DNA of 12,034 nt from Trachipleistophora hominis (Eukaryota; Microsporidia; Pleistophoridae): assembly GCA_000316135.1 (NCBI GenBank), contig JH993832.1:276999-289032 (forward strand), written 5' to 3'. The notes under the pieces are model-generated. The model searched no databases. It was given only the letters and a program-made list of their open reading frames with translations, and was not told the DNA's origin. Every line of letters starts with the position of its first letter. Position 1 is the first letter of the stretch. Below are positions 1 through 8,199 of the stretch, piece by piece. The translations under genes were made by a program, and so were the position numbers.

Positions 1-109
1 AATTGTATAACTTAGTCGACATGAGGGTCATTATCAAATTTTCTCTTTTATTCTTTTGCCATTAGCCTTATTTATAAAAAATTATATGATTTTGAGCAGT
101 TAATTGCGC

Positions 110-600
110 ATTATCATCATTATCAATAATAATAATAAAAAGACAACTTTTAAGCTGATTAATCGATTGAAAAAGAATAAAAAAAATTATCTACATTTTT
201 GTAGTAAATACAAAGTTATATATTGTAGTGGTCCACATTTAATAAGAATAAAAAAGGTTAATTAGTTGGTTAAAAATTAATCGACTATTTGAGAAGATAA
301 TACTAATCTTAAGAGAGTTACTAACAAGGATAGTGCAACTATAGAACCAACAACCACAAAACAATAACATTAACACTCATCGTATTCGATCATATCGGAA
401 ACTATGGGTTACTACCAGGATGAATGGTGACGTAAGAACCAACGAGCCAATTGATAGAAAAAGCCTTGATTATAAGCATTATTGACAAATGCCCAAAGGG
501 TATTGGCCAGCCAAGGCGAGATCACAGCAATACTTTTATTTAACTTCCAAGTTTTCAAACTCACTCAGCAGCCATTCGTGACTAATGTTTAGTGATAATG
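110..600 (+). repeat. Diverged dispersed repeat, copy 1
   Basis: By eye this stretch is colinear with about 8200-8680. The best anchor is 137-178 against 8227-8267. It can be aligned with one gap, and every mismatch I counted there (about 12 of 46) is a transition. Further anchors keep nearly the same offset: ATCGACTATTTG near 280 against ATTGATATTTGG near 8364, ATCATATC near 388 against 8478, and AGAAC plus a CAATT/CAGTT block near 435 against 8520. No open frame of useful length survives; one frame in this copy reads about 54 codons with low-complexity content. The element class is unknown. It could be part of the same retrotransposon whose 3' end follows at 745, or a separate family. Edges are approximate. 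Confidence 0.5.
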
Positions 601-744
601 TCCATCACCAGTTAAAAATTAATTTTTAATCTCTGATGAGAAACACAAATGACAGAAAATGGTCGATTTAAAATCAAAAATAAAGAAGAACAACTTTTAT
701 TGTGGGCAGGCCAATTTAAATCTCCGTTCTATAAATGGAATAGC

Positions 745-945
745 GCAGCTAATAACACATAAAGGGTGTTGTTAGGCAAGTTATGATACACGCATTAAAT
801 TCACCACTATGATATTGCAGTATATTTCTCCGCTATTATGCAAAAGCATTTGGTTTGCTATATGAAATTGGACACGGATTTCTCCACGAATCAAAAGCCA
901 TGATTGGTTTCAGTAGGCTAGACAAATGCTTGTATAGTGGGATAC
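745..945 (+). mobile_element. Decayed LINE 3' end, relic A
   Basis: This is a degenerate copy of the LINE 3' end at about 6480-6680. Shared anchors in order are GCAAGTTAT (776 against 6498), TTGCA near 815, ATTTC..C...GAATCAAA (878-895 against 6598-6617), and TGGTYYCAG followed by GGCTAGA or GGACCAGA. Mismatches are overwhelmingly transitions, and more of them are GC-to-AT in this copy than the reverse. It lacks 7 nt that are present in the 6.6-kb copy after AATCAAAGGC, and relic B lacks the same 7 nt. Weaker resemblance may extend upstream to about 640, where a 37-codon frame contains QLLLW. That resembles the HLLW of the better copy but is not conclusive. The copy is non-coding as it stands. 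Confidence 0.65.
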
Positions 946-1019
946 GTAGAATGACGGTCAAAGTTCTTTTATGAAAAAGATTCAAACATTTATATAACCT
1001 TAAGTGTAAATTCAAAAAT

Positions 1020-1170
1020 TTATCTGGCACAAATTTGTGTGAACACAAGAATGTATGCAAGATGGCACAATGATTTCCATCATGAATCAAAGACTATGAT
1101 CAGTTCCAGTCGATCAGGCGAGTATGTATAAGGTAATGAAGTGAAAGATCAATGATCAAACATACTTCTT
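1020..1170 (+). mobile_element. Decayed LINE 3' end, relic B
   Basis: This is a second degenerate copy of the same 3' end, directly downstream of relic A and in the same orientation. The anchors are GGCAC, ATTTCC and ATGAATCAAAG (1065-1092), then GATCAGTTCCAG, then GAGTATGT and GTAATGAA. They match 6592-6676 (GTGCAC, ATTTCC, ATGAATCAAAG, GGTTGGTCCCAG, GAGTGTGT, GTAATGAA). Like relic A it lacks the 7-nt block of the 6.6-kb copy, so A and B look like one subfamily. Similarity seems to continue into the tail (GATCAAAC against AATTAAAC). The upstream edge is uncertain. Confidence 0.65.
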
Positions 1171-1509
1171 GCAAAAAAACACATTTACGTAGATACATCA
1201 AAACTTTGAATTAAAAAAAAAATTGAATTACATTATTTCATCGTCTTGTCATAAATAAATACTTGAATAGTGAAAATAAATTGTAATTTTTAATCAAATA
1301 GATGAAAGTTCTTGTTGATTCGATAAGATTTGATTTGAATCTCGCAGCTAATATCCATATATCTTTCGAATATTAACTATAACACACCAATGAAATGGTA
1401 ATATAAAGAACCAAAAAACCAAATTAGAAAAAAAGACGCGAGTTTACTATTTCTGCTATGTATTGTTATGGAAACTGTCAAACTATAAAATTAAAAGGAG
1501 CTCCAAAGA
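1171..1509. other. Spacer upstream of LRR gene, nothing recognised
   Basis: This is AT-rich sequence between relic B and the start of the large LRR gene. I see no open frame of note, no RNA gene and no clear repeat. Near the gene it contains TATAAAA (1484-1490) and the 8-bp palindrome GGAGCTCC (1497-1504), which may be promoter elements but could be chance. Confidence 0.5.
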
Positions 1510-1517
1510 TATTTAAA
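1510..1517 (+). promoter_or_regulatory. TATA-like element before LRR gene
   Basis: TATTTAAA lies 21-28 nt before the ATG at 1538. Both other loci in the window also carry a TATA-like word 20-36 nt before the ATG, which is consistent with very short 5' leaders. In such AT-rich DNA a single occurrence is weak evidence. Confidence 0.3.
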
Positions 1518-1537
1518 GAAAAGAAATTTTTACTCCT

Positions 1538-4500
1538 ATGAACTGTTCGTCATCTCGTGTTACAGCTACTCTCATCAAATGGATTCTATGTTTTATGGGC
1601 GAAAAAGAAAACGTGATAGGTGATATCAGTATATGCGACAATCTTGAAGATATGAATTTAGAGAGTTTTTTCGCTAATCCTACAGTGGATGAAGAAAATT
1701 TGATGTTAACTGAGTTAAAAATTAACGATTATGATGCTATTGAAGATCCTCTGAAAGTTTTTGAACCGAAAGAAGAGCAACAATCTAGCGTTAGTCCTAA
1801 AATTGACAGCAAAGACATACATAAATTCGTTAGAAGTGCAAATGTAAATCGATATGAATATGGTGATAGTTCTATTACTGAAAATAAGAACGAATTCTCA
1901 TCTAATAGACAAATATTTGCGCGAGATAGGGAATGCAAGTACCGCACTATCCAAATTCCCGTTACAAAATCTTTATTCATGGCAGTTGTAATTTTAACAG
2001 TAAATAGTGATGTAAAGTTCTCTAATTATGAACTTTATATTGTTGTTGACCGTCTTCTAATATTCTTGCATGATAAACGACCATTTTTACAGGTACTCGC
2101 ACAACAGTTCCTTGATGACCCTAAATTAAGCGACAAACTTGATATTATAGATAAAACGTCAATTAAAGAGGAAGAAAAAGTTGGAGACAACGGCGAAGAA
2201 AGAAACAAATCATCAGGCGATATATCATTTAATACCAAACTACAGAATGCAATGTGTGAAGTAAGTAATTTCATTGATGTTGTTACTGCAGATATTTTTG
2301 GTAACGCAGCAAGAGTTGCACAAAATAATGAAAATCGATTGGTATTTAGCACCGATGTCGAGAGCTTGTTTTATTTTTATAAACCACGTTATCTACGCAT
2401 GAATGGCTACTTTTTTATCAATGAGAAATGGTTTTTGTGCAGGATGTATGATGATGTACCTTCTGGCTTTATCTTAACGATAGATATTGATTTTACCGAC
2501 GTTTTTGATGATGTAGCAAAAAAACATACTAGCAAAAGAACTCGAAAGAGACTAATTACTGAAAAAATTGATCTAGCATTGAGATTTTCTTTTCTTAGGC
2601 TCAGATGTCTTGAGGTGTGTATTTTTCGACTGAAAGGAGTTCAAATTGATTTATCCTTCGATACCATATCCAACAAACAGTTGCATGTTTATTGTAAAGA
2701 GTGTGTTGTTAGTTTTAGTACCCATTCGTCTTCAAATTTGAAAACATTGTCGATAATCGATTCAAAAATTTGTTGTGATTTAGTTTTACCTGATACTCTT
2801 GAAACATTTATTCTAGAAAAAACAAGAATTATCGTAGGTTATGAGCTACGAGTCACTGAGATTTGCAAACATATCTCTATCAATCAAAATCATGGGAAAA
2901 TTCGTATTCCTTATTTTGAACATACATTTTCAGCTCTACTTCCTTCAGATGGTACATTTGAATTGCTACGAAGCGGTGATATTATTGAAAAAATAACGCT
3001 AATAAACGTAATATTTTATGACTCTGTAGTAACCATGCCTAATAACATACAGGAAATTATATTAAAGAATATCGTGCTCGACGGAGTGGGTCTTTGGATA
3101 TTTCCCGAAGATATCAAAAAAATTGCGCTCGAAAAATTTTCAGGTCATGTACAACTGGATGGTTTTACACAAAACAAGCCATTGGTGGGATATTTTAATG
3201 ACGGAACATTTCGTTCGTATAAATCAAATGAAAGTGAACAAATCAATGAACTAGTGTTTTCAAGGATGCACTTAACACATGATGTATATTTTAATTCTAA
3301 CATATCAAAGATTGTTATGTCATATGTTATTATGGATCTCGATTTTTCTTTCTGTTTTAATGAACATATCATAGAAGTGTCTTTATATGATTGTACATGT
3401 AACCTATATCTCGAAGGATTGCCTTACTTAAACCAAGTTCAGCTCGAAAATGACTCCTTTGGTGAGCCACGTCGAACTTTCTGTTTTAAAAGACCTGATA
3501 ACCAATGCATCGGACAAGTATCCATGTCAAATTTAATGATAGAAGAAACCATCAATTTCGGACCCGAAATACAAGATTTTAAGTTTAATGGTATCACAGT
3601 ATCTGAATCAAGTTATGTAAGCTTTGCTGAAAATTTTAATGAGCTAGAATTGAATGACTGTAAAGGCCGATTTAAAATACCCGGAATATTTTCCGATGAT
3701 GAATCCCATACGATAATACTGGGTGAAAATGTTGATCTTTTTAAAATAAGAAGAACAAAAAACGATTCCTTTGACATCCTTATAGACACCTTGTCAGTTG
3801 ACAAGTTAATTATTGAGATGAATCTTAAAACTGTCGAACTCTACGACATAAAAATAGTTGAGAGAGTGCTTATTACCACACATCAATGCAAGAATTTGAT
3901 TATAGGCGGATTTAACTGTCCGCTTTCTATTCCCAATATTGTATCGCTCACGAAGTTGGAATTATCTGACTTTGACAACTTGAACATTTCATCAAAGATG
4001 TTTACTTTAACAAAAAATGTAACGGCTTATGTTACACCTATGAATGAAGATAAAAATACTGGTTCGCCCGCTTCTGATACAAATATTTATCTTCCCACCA
4101 TAATAAGCGACTGTTGTGAAAATATTTTTATATCTAAAAACAGGATCCCGATTAATATCACGGGTGTTCTACGAAATGCTTCCATAAACACTTCGCTGAT
4201 GCGACTTACGCCTCAAAGCCAATTTGGGATAGTTACCTGTCCTTTGAAACATCTCACAAAATTTGAACTCCTTGATGAACGAATTTGCGGTATAATGATA
4301 ATCGAGAAGGATGTTTGTTTTTTGTCGCTTTCTAGAATTACATCGGATGAAGGCTCGGAATTATGGTTAAACAAGGGACTGGAAAGTATCCGAGTAGATT
4401 CTTCCCAGATCAACATCAATGGTTCTAATGCAAAAAACCTTCGTGCAATAACATTGGTCCACTCAACAGCAATCATTTATGATCCATCAGTACATACTTC

Positions 4501-6166
4501 ATTGTCCTACTTAAACATTTGCAGAATGGCTATCAATCATAGTTTAATCCTTGTACCAAGCATTGCCACGTTTTTATTGAAGCATAGCACTCTGATATCA
4601 AATTGTTCAGTCAAAATTAACGAAGAGATTTTGGAACTCTCTATTTCAAAATTTATAGGTATAATTGACATGGCAGGTGTTGCTGGGCTAGGTAAAATGG
4701 AATTTGACTACGAATGTATGTTATATTTTGAGAGGAGTACAAGTTATAATGATGGAGGTTTGTTACACATTGAGGGATATACCTTTAAAAATGACATAAC
4801 ATTTTCTGGGGATGCAAAGACAATTCATTTAAAACACGTCAAAATAGTTCCAAACGCTAAAATAACACTCGGTCACCAATGTACATCCCTGGCATTAACT
4901 TCATCTAACATTGATATCAATTTTTCGAGGGTAAACTCATTGAAAAAAGTGACATTAGCGAGTGTATCGTTTGCTGTTTTACAAAAGATTTTTACCAATT
5001 TATCTACAATCGAAGTATTAATATTGCAGGATATAGCTTTAGAGAGCAGTATCAATCTTCCTAATAACATGCATACCATTGTTCTGAGGGAAATAAGCCT
5101 GTGCGCAGGTTCTCTGCTTAAGTTTAATGCAAAATGCTGCAAGGTCCATTTTTATAAGTGCATTGGATTGTATAATTTTTCAAACATTGAGAGATTATTG
5201 GCTTTAAGTTTGATTACTCATTTTGGCGACAAATTACAATTTAAAGTATATCTTCCTTCATTACGAAATCTTCGGCGATTGGACATAACATACAATTTGA
5301 ATAATGAACTTTTTATGTTTGATTTATATGGATGTATTAACTTGGAATATTTGACTGTTCGAAGTTTAAATTATTCAAAAGAGGTGACTTTATATCCCCC
5401 GCTATCATTTAGCATATATGAGGTACTGGATTTTTCAGATACGAATACATGGTCAAAGTATAAGCCCTCCAAAATTAAATCAAGAATTGGAAAATTTAAA
5501 AATGAAAGCGTAAACATTTTGAATCTGAAGGCGAACATTTTGATTAGTGAGATCTTCACTTTAAAAAAAAGGAATAAACTTAAATATTTAAACTTGGTAG
5601 GATGCAGTTTAGATAAAGAAAATGTCGAAGTGCTAAAAGAACTAGTGAATCTGCGAACATTAGTCATTGATTCTGCTTTTTTCGAAAGTGATTTGGTCAA
5701 AAACATACCGAGGCAAATTGAAACTCTTGAAATAGTCGATAAGAAAATTTTTGCATGTCAAACACTTAATCTGCGCAGATTAAACTTCAAGGTTGTTCAA
5801 GAACTAAAAAAATATGAAAATATTAAACATCTAGCACTTGATGGTTCTATCATGGGATATGAAAGCATTTTTGATTGTCTACCTATAAATCTCGAGTCCC
5901 TAAAAATTACACGATTCTCTATAGGCGAGGTTAATTTTATTGAGAAAAATAGAACGAGGGTTGTCATCAAGCAATTAATTCTTTTGTTAGATGATCCTAA
6001 CAGCCATCCACCAGTGTTGATCGATAACAATCCCATGAAGAGGCAGTATTACAAACTCTTTGATTATCTGAAAAATTTCATTGATTTCAACAAATTGGAT
6101 GATCTAATGTTAGAAGCATCCGGTAAGTTTGTGAGTCTCGATAAAGAGACGTACAGGATTAATTAA
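1538..6166 (+). CDS. Giant leucine-rich-repeat-like protein, 1542 aa
   Basis: This is a single uninterrupted frame of 1542 codons. Residues 20-110 are acidic. Residues about 140-250 may form a globular N-terminal module and include a charged KEEEK..GEER segment (about 206-225). A basic cluster, KKHTSKRTRKR (about 327-340), could be a nuclear signal. From about 350 to near the C-terminus the protein is a run of irregular leucine/isoleucine-rich units of the LxxLxLxx type spaced roughly 20-25 residues. Examples are LKTLSIIDSKI near 401 and KLKYLNLVGCSL with NLRTLVID near 1347-1378. Such units suggest a curved solenoid for protein binding. No catalytic motif, convincing signal peptide or transmembrane helix is seen. 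The N-terminal 19 residues are only mildly hydrophobic, and M20 (1595) is an alternative start that would give MGEKEN. The arrangement resembles lineage-specific LRR families of microsporidia. The function is unknown. Confidence 0.85.
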   Translation: MNCSSSRVTATLIKWILCFMGEKENVIGDISICDNLEDMNLESFFANPTVDEENLMLTELKINDYDAIEDPLKVFEPKEEQQSSVSPKIDSKDIHKFVRSANVNRYEYGDSSITENKNEFSSNRQIFARDRECKYRTIQIPVTKSLFMAVVILTVNSDVKFSNYELYIVVDRLLIFLHDKRPFLQVLAQQFLDDPKLSDKLDIIDKTSIKEEEKVGDNGEERNKSSGDISFNTKLQNAMCEVSNFIDVVTADIFGNAARVAQNNENRLVFSTDVESLFYFYKPRYLRMNGYFFINEKWFLCRMYDDVPSGFILTIDIDFTDVFDDVAKKHTSKRTRKRLITEKIDLALRFSFLRLRCLEVCIFRLKGVQIDLSFDTISNKQLHVYCKECVVSFSTHSSSNLKTLSIIDSKICCDLVLPDTLETFILEKTRIIVGYELRVTEICKHISINQNHGKIRIPYFEHTFSALLPSDGTFELLRSGDIIEKITLINVIFYDSVVTMPNNIQEIILKNIVLDGVGLWIFPEDIKKIALEKFSGHVQLDGFTQNKPLVGYFNDGTFRSYKSNESEQINELVFSRMHLTHDVYFNSNISKIVMSYVIMDLDFSFCFNEHIIEVSLYDCTCNLYLEGLPYLNQVQLENDSFGEPRRTFCFKRPDNQCIGQVSMSNLMIEETINFGPEIQDFKFNGITVSESSYVSFAENFNELELNDCKGRFKIPGIFSDDESHTIILGENVDLFKIRRTKNDSFDILIDTLSVDKLIIEMNLKTVELYDIKIVERVLITTHQCKNLIIGGFNCPLSIPNIVSLTKLELSDFDNLNISSKMFTLTKNVTAYVTPMNEDKNTGSPASDTNIYLPTIISDCCENIFISKNRIPINITGVLRNASINTSLMRLTPQSQFGIVTCPLKHLTKFELLDERICGIMIIEKDVCFLSLSRITSDEGSELWLNKGLESIRVDSSQININGSNAKNLRAITLVHSTAIIYDPSVHTSLSYLNICRMAINHSLILVPSIATFLLKHSTLISNCSVKINEEILELSISKFIGIIDMAGVAGLGKMEFDYECMLYFERSTSYNDGGLLHIEGYTFKNDITFSGDAKTIHLKHVKIVPNAKITLGHQCTSLALTSSNIDINFSRVNSLKKVTLASVSFAVLQKIFTNLSTIEVLILQDIALESSINLPNNMHTIVLREISLCAGSLLKFNAKCCKVHFYKCIGLYNFSNIERLLALSLITHFGDKLQFKVYLPSLRNLRRLDITYNLNNELFMFDLYGCINLEYLTVRSLNYSKEVTLYPPLSFSIYEVLDFSDTNTWSKYKPSKIKSRIGKFKNESVNILNLKANILISEIFTLKKRNKLKYLNLVGCSLDKENVEVLKELVNLRTLVIDSAFFESDLVKNIPRQIETLEIVDKKIFACQTLNLRRLNFKVVQELKKYENIKHLALDGSIMGYESIFDCLPINLESLKITRFSIGEVNFIEKNRTRVVIKQLILLLDDPNSHPPVLIDNNPMKRQYYKLFDYLKNFIDFNKLDDLMLEASGKFVSLDKETYRIN

Positions 6167-6220
6167 AAAGATATCTTAAGTTTCATTTTTATTTAAGTCG
6201 CTGTATTGGGTTTAAACGAT

Positions 6221-6226
6221 AATAAA
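6221..6226 (+). terminator. Poly(A) signal AATAAA of LRR gene
   Basis: AATAAA lies 55 nt after the TAA stop of the LRR gene, on the same strand. The position suits a short 3' UTR. The retrotransposon fragment begins at most a few tens of bases further on, so the gene's 3' end seems intact. Confidence 0.55.
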
Positions 6227-6260
6227 ATTTACTTGTCTTTCTGAACGTGTTAACGCATTG

Positions 6261-6599
6261 ATGTATGTCTACCGCCTCGCTGGGTACGGCGCAATCGCCC
6301 CGATTTACGGGATAAAATGCCTATTCTACAGAAAGGAGGAAAGGGAAACCGCATGGCATCTTCTATGGAGGTGTGAGAGACGGGCCGAGTACAGAACAAG
6401 GTTCCTTGGCTGGATGAGAGGTTGCCAGAAACTAAACACTTGTGAAAATCCCCGGGAAAAGAAATTCCTCAGGATACTCCTGGGAGGGGGGTCGCACGCA
6501 AGTTATAACTTGCGTGTTAAGATCACTGCTGCAGTTGCAACATACCTTTCTGTTGTTGTGAGGGTGCGCGCGAAATTGTTGCGTAAGGCGGTGCACTAA
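6261..6599 (+). pseudogene. Reverse-transcriptase C-terminal fragment, zinc-knuckle region
   Basis: This is a 112-aa open frame from the ATG at 6261; the frame is open back to 6216, after a TAA at 6213. Residues 20-38 (CLFYRKEERETAWHLLWRC) match the layout of the zinc knuckle that follows the polymerase in many LINEs: C-x2-C, then ET..HLL, then C, with H33 and C38 in place. The second cysteine is Y23. Its TAC codon is one G-to-A transition from TGC, so the knuckle is probably dead. The rest is basic (RRAEYRTRFLGW and a C-terminal KLLRKAVH) and ends at TAA 6597-6599. There is no polymerase domain, so it cannot act as a reverse transcriptase. An annotation pipeline may call it a small hypothetical protein. 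Confidence 0.7.
6495..6516. repeat. Perfect 22-bp palindrome in LINE 3' end
   Basis: The 11-base half-site CACGCAAGTTA is followed without spacer by its exact reverse complement. It lies inside the coding part of the LINE fragment (residues GSHASYNLRVK). The equivalent stretch of relic A near 776-800 keeps the left arm (GCAAGTTAT), but the right arm no longer pairs. Confidence 0.9.
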
Positions 6600-6633
6600 T
6601 TTCCTCTATGAATCAAAGGCCGGTGGCCATGGT

Positions 6634-6649
6634 TGGTCCCAGCGGACCA
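6634..6649 (+). repeat. Stem-loop in LINE 3' UTR
   Basis: TGGTCC, loop CAGC, GGACCA forms a perfect 6-bp stem with a 4-nt loop, 35 nt after the ORF stop and close to the element's 3' end. The reverse transcriptases of several LINE families recognise a 3'-terminal stem-loop in their own RNA. Relic A can still form the stem with G-U pairs (TGGTTT with AGGCTA), while relic B largely cannot. The role is an inference. Confidence 0.5.
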
Positions 6650-6732
6650 GAAGAGTGTGTTTAATTGAGTAATGAATACAAAGGAGATAATTAAACTGAT
6701 TTTAAATAAAAAGAAAATTAATTCAAAATACC

Positions 6733-6740
6733 TATTTATA
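6733..6740 (+). promoter_or_regulatory. TATA-like element before 89-aa gene
   Basis: TATTTATA lies 29-36 nt before the ATG at 6769, followed by CCTGTGGGA with a GGG triplet at 6746-6748. The spacing agrees with the TATA-like words of the other two loci. Individually this is weak evidence. Confidence 0.3.
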
Positions 6741-6768
6741 CCTGTGGGAATGTTTGTATTCAGTTGTT

Positions 6769-7038
6769 ATGAGTGTCAATATTGTTGACACAACGTCTAG
6801 TGTTTTTGATAATCCTCATGAACTTCCGTTTTTTATGCTGCACATTTTGTTCGATACAATCAGCTTTTCAAGTGAATATACACTTACAAACTGTGACAGA
6901 ATCATAACGTTGAAAAACCTTTGTAACGGGATATTATTAAAAGATTTTTTTAAACATTATTCTTACAATATCAAGGAAGTTCTTAAACAGGGTGTTATTG
7001 ACCTTTACACTTACATTGAGAACTATAAATTAGTATAA
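6769..7038 (+). CDS. Hypothetical protein, 89 aa
   Basis: I do not recognise this protein. The ATG at 6769 gives 89 codons ending in TAA; the frame extends five codons upstream to a TTG, but ATG is preferred. The product is rich in Phe, Ile, Leu, Tyr and Asn, with no signal peptide or clear membrane helix. Residues 21-47 (FFMLHILF...FSSEYTLTNCDRII) align loosely with residues 147-174 of the large LRR protein (FMAVVIL...FSNYELYIVVDRLL). The stretch from FS to DR has the same length in both. This hints at a shared N-terminal module, but the similarity is short. The general pattern (SSEYTL, then a helical end VLKQGVIDLYTYIENYK) is also faintly reminiscent of SKP1/BTB folds, which I do not claim. 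It follows the LINE fragment directly, so it could be a gene relic. Confidence 0.5.
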   Translation: MSVNIVDTTSSVFDNPHELPFFMLHILFDTISFSSEYTLTNCDRIITLKNLCNGILLKDFFKHYSYNIKEVLKQGVIDLYTYIENYKLV

Positions 7039-8199
7039 TGTTCTAAAGAAAGAAATAAGGTGTCGAAAGAATGGAAGTATAGCACAACAGACGCTGTATC
7101 ATTGGTGTCTATTGCTCACAATAAAATACAAAGACATCTCATGAGAGTAAACATTTAATGTCAGGTAACAGATCTGATAAATGATCTTAAATAAATAGGG
7201 AGCTAGTAATTCGTGTGCGCGATATGATATTTTCTTCTTTAACCACATTACTTATTGAAATTTTCTATGTTGGAAACAATATTTTCATTTTACTGTGATT
7301 GATAGGAGCCATGTTATATTTCAGAAGCCAACAAATTAAACGGCCTATCTATCAAGCATGCTGCATAATGAATCGGTGATAACGCGGGAATTCAATTTCA
7401 TGGTTCAAAATATTTTTATTGTTATAAGTGCGTCAATTCTTCAAAGTACGTACTGCCACATGACCACATAGCAACAATATGCCTCAAGTATTACACATGG
7501 AGTACACAAGTTGATACAGCATGGTGATGAAGGTGATACACTTCAACCTGGTAAATCGATGTTATATTCATTAAAAATAAGACATTAAAGGAGTAAATAA
7601 TCGAAAATGCAGTATAAAATGGCATTGTAACAATACTCAGAAATATCTACCAGAATGGCATTAGGCTCAAGGTTAAAAAACTTGATATAACTGTCAGTAA
7701 CTACTAACAGAGTGAAACGATAATCGTGAAAACTGCTATATCTAGTTTAGATGATTTACGAGAGTGAGAAATGTAAAACTATAAAAAATGGCCTATTAGC
7801 AAAAAAGTGAAAAAAGCGATGATTTAAATAATATCATATGTTATAACATGAGACGGAGTAATTATTGAATACAGCATAAAGACTAGATAAAAAGAAACCA
7901 CAAAAAATTTTCGATCATATACAAGGAATAGCAGTGAAAATTAAACGCGCGAATAAATATATGTGCGTGAGGATGTAAGGAAGTTTACGAATGGAAAACA
8001 TACTAAGCAAAAAAACCTAAAACAAATAATATTTACTTTGTCAGTTTACGTTTTGAATCATTTAAAAGTGTTTGATGTAAAAATGTATTACCTAGAAAAA
8101 TCGAAAACCATGATTTAATACGATAACTCACCGTTTTTTCTTACATATCATCAAGCATCTGAATTATAATTACAAGTCTGTACACGACAATGTGACTTT
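7039..8199. other. Intergenic region, no supported gene
   Basis: This AT-rich stretch has no long open frame on either strand and no tRNA-like boxes that I could find. An AATAAA at 7120-7125, 82 nt after the 89-aa ORF, may be its poly(A) signal. Around 7358-7440 some words (CATGCTG, AATTCAA, TTTCATGGTT) occur in the order seen in the dispersed repeat at 8241-8292, so a third, more decayed copy is possible. Otherwise I see nothing that can be named. Confidence 0.4.

Larger units (their letters stand above)
6240..6690 (+). mobile_element. 5'-truncated LINE-type retrotransposon 3' end, copy C
   Basis: The fragment holds the C-terminal end of a non-LTR reverse-transcriptase ORF (to 6599) and about 90 nt of 3' UTR. 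Two hand-counted 60-base lines (6361-6420 and 6481-6540) are about 52-53 percent GC, while the flanks are far more AT-rich. The 3' UTR part matches relics A and B, which defines it as a repeat family. Absence of the rest of the polymerase upstream fits the 5' truncation typical of target-primed reverse transcription. It sits just after the poly(A) signal of the LRR gene. I found no convincing target-site duplication and no long poly(A) tail, and both edges are approximate. Confidence 0.75.

Noticed and set aside
266..280. 15-nt word TTGGTTAAAAATTAA with its reverse complement at 8401-8415
   Set aside because: It is almost all A/T. About one such pair is expected by chance in 12 kb of this composition, and the orientation disagrees with the direct repeat linking the same regions.
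489..581. 30-codon frame MPKGYWPAKARSQQYFY...
   Set aside because: It is too short and unsupported, and it lies inside the decayed dispersed repeat.
612..629. 18-bp palindrome TTAAAAATTAATTTTTAA
   Set aside because: It is composed only of A and T; runs like this form palindromes readily by chance.
836..1090. 84-codon minus-strand open frame
   Set aside because: It lies antisense across the decayed LINE relics A and B, has no recognisable domain and has a composition typical of chance frames in AT-rich DNA.
7579..7890. Pair of GGAGTAA-containing segments (7590 and 7854) resembling each other and the LINE tail
   Set aside because: Only 7-14 nt words are shared and the upstream LINE 3' motifs (GAATCAAA, GGTCCCAG) are missing, so homology cannot be supported.
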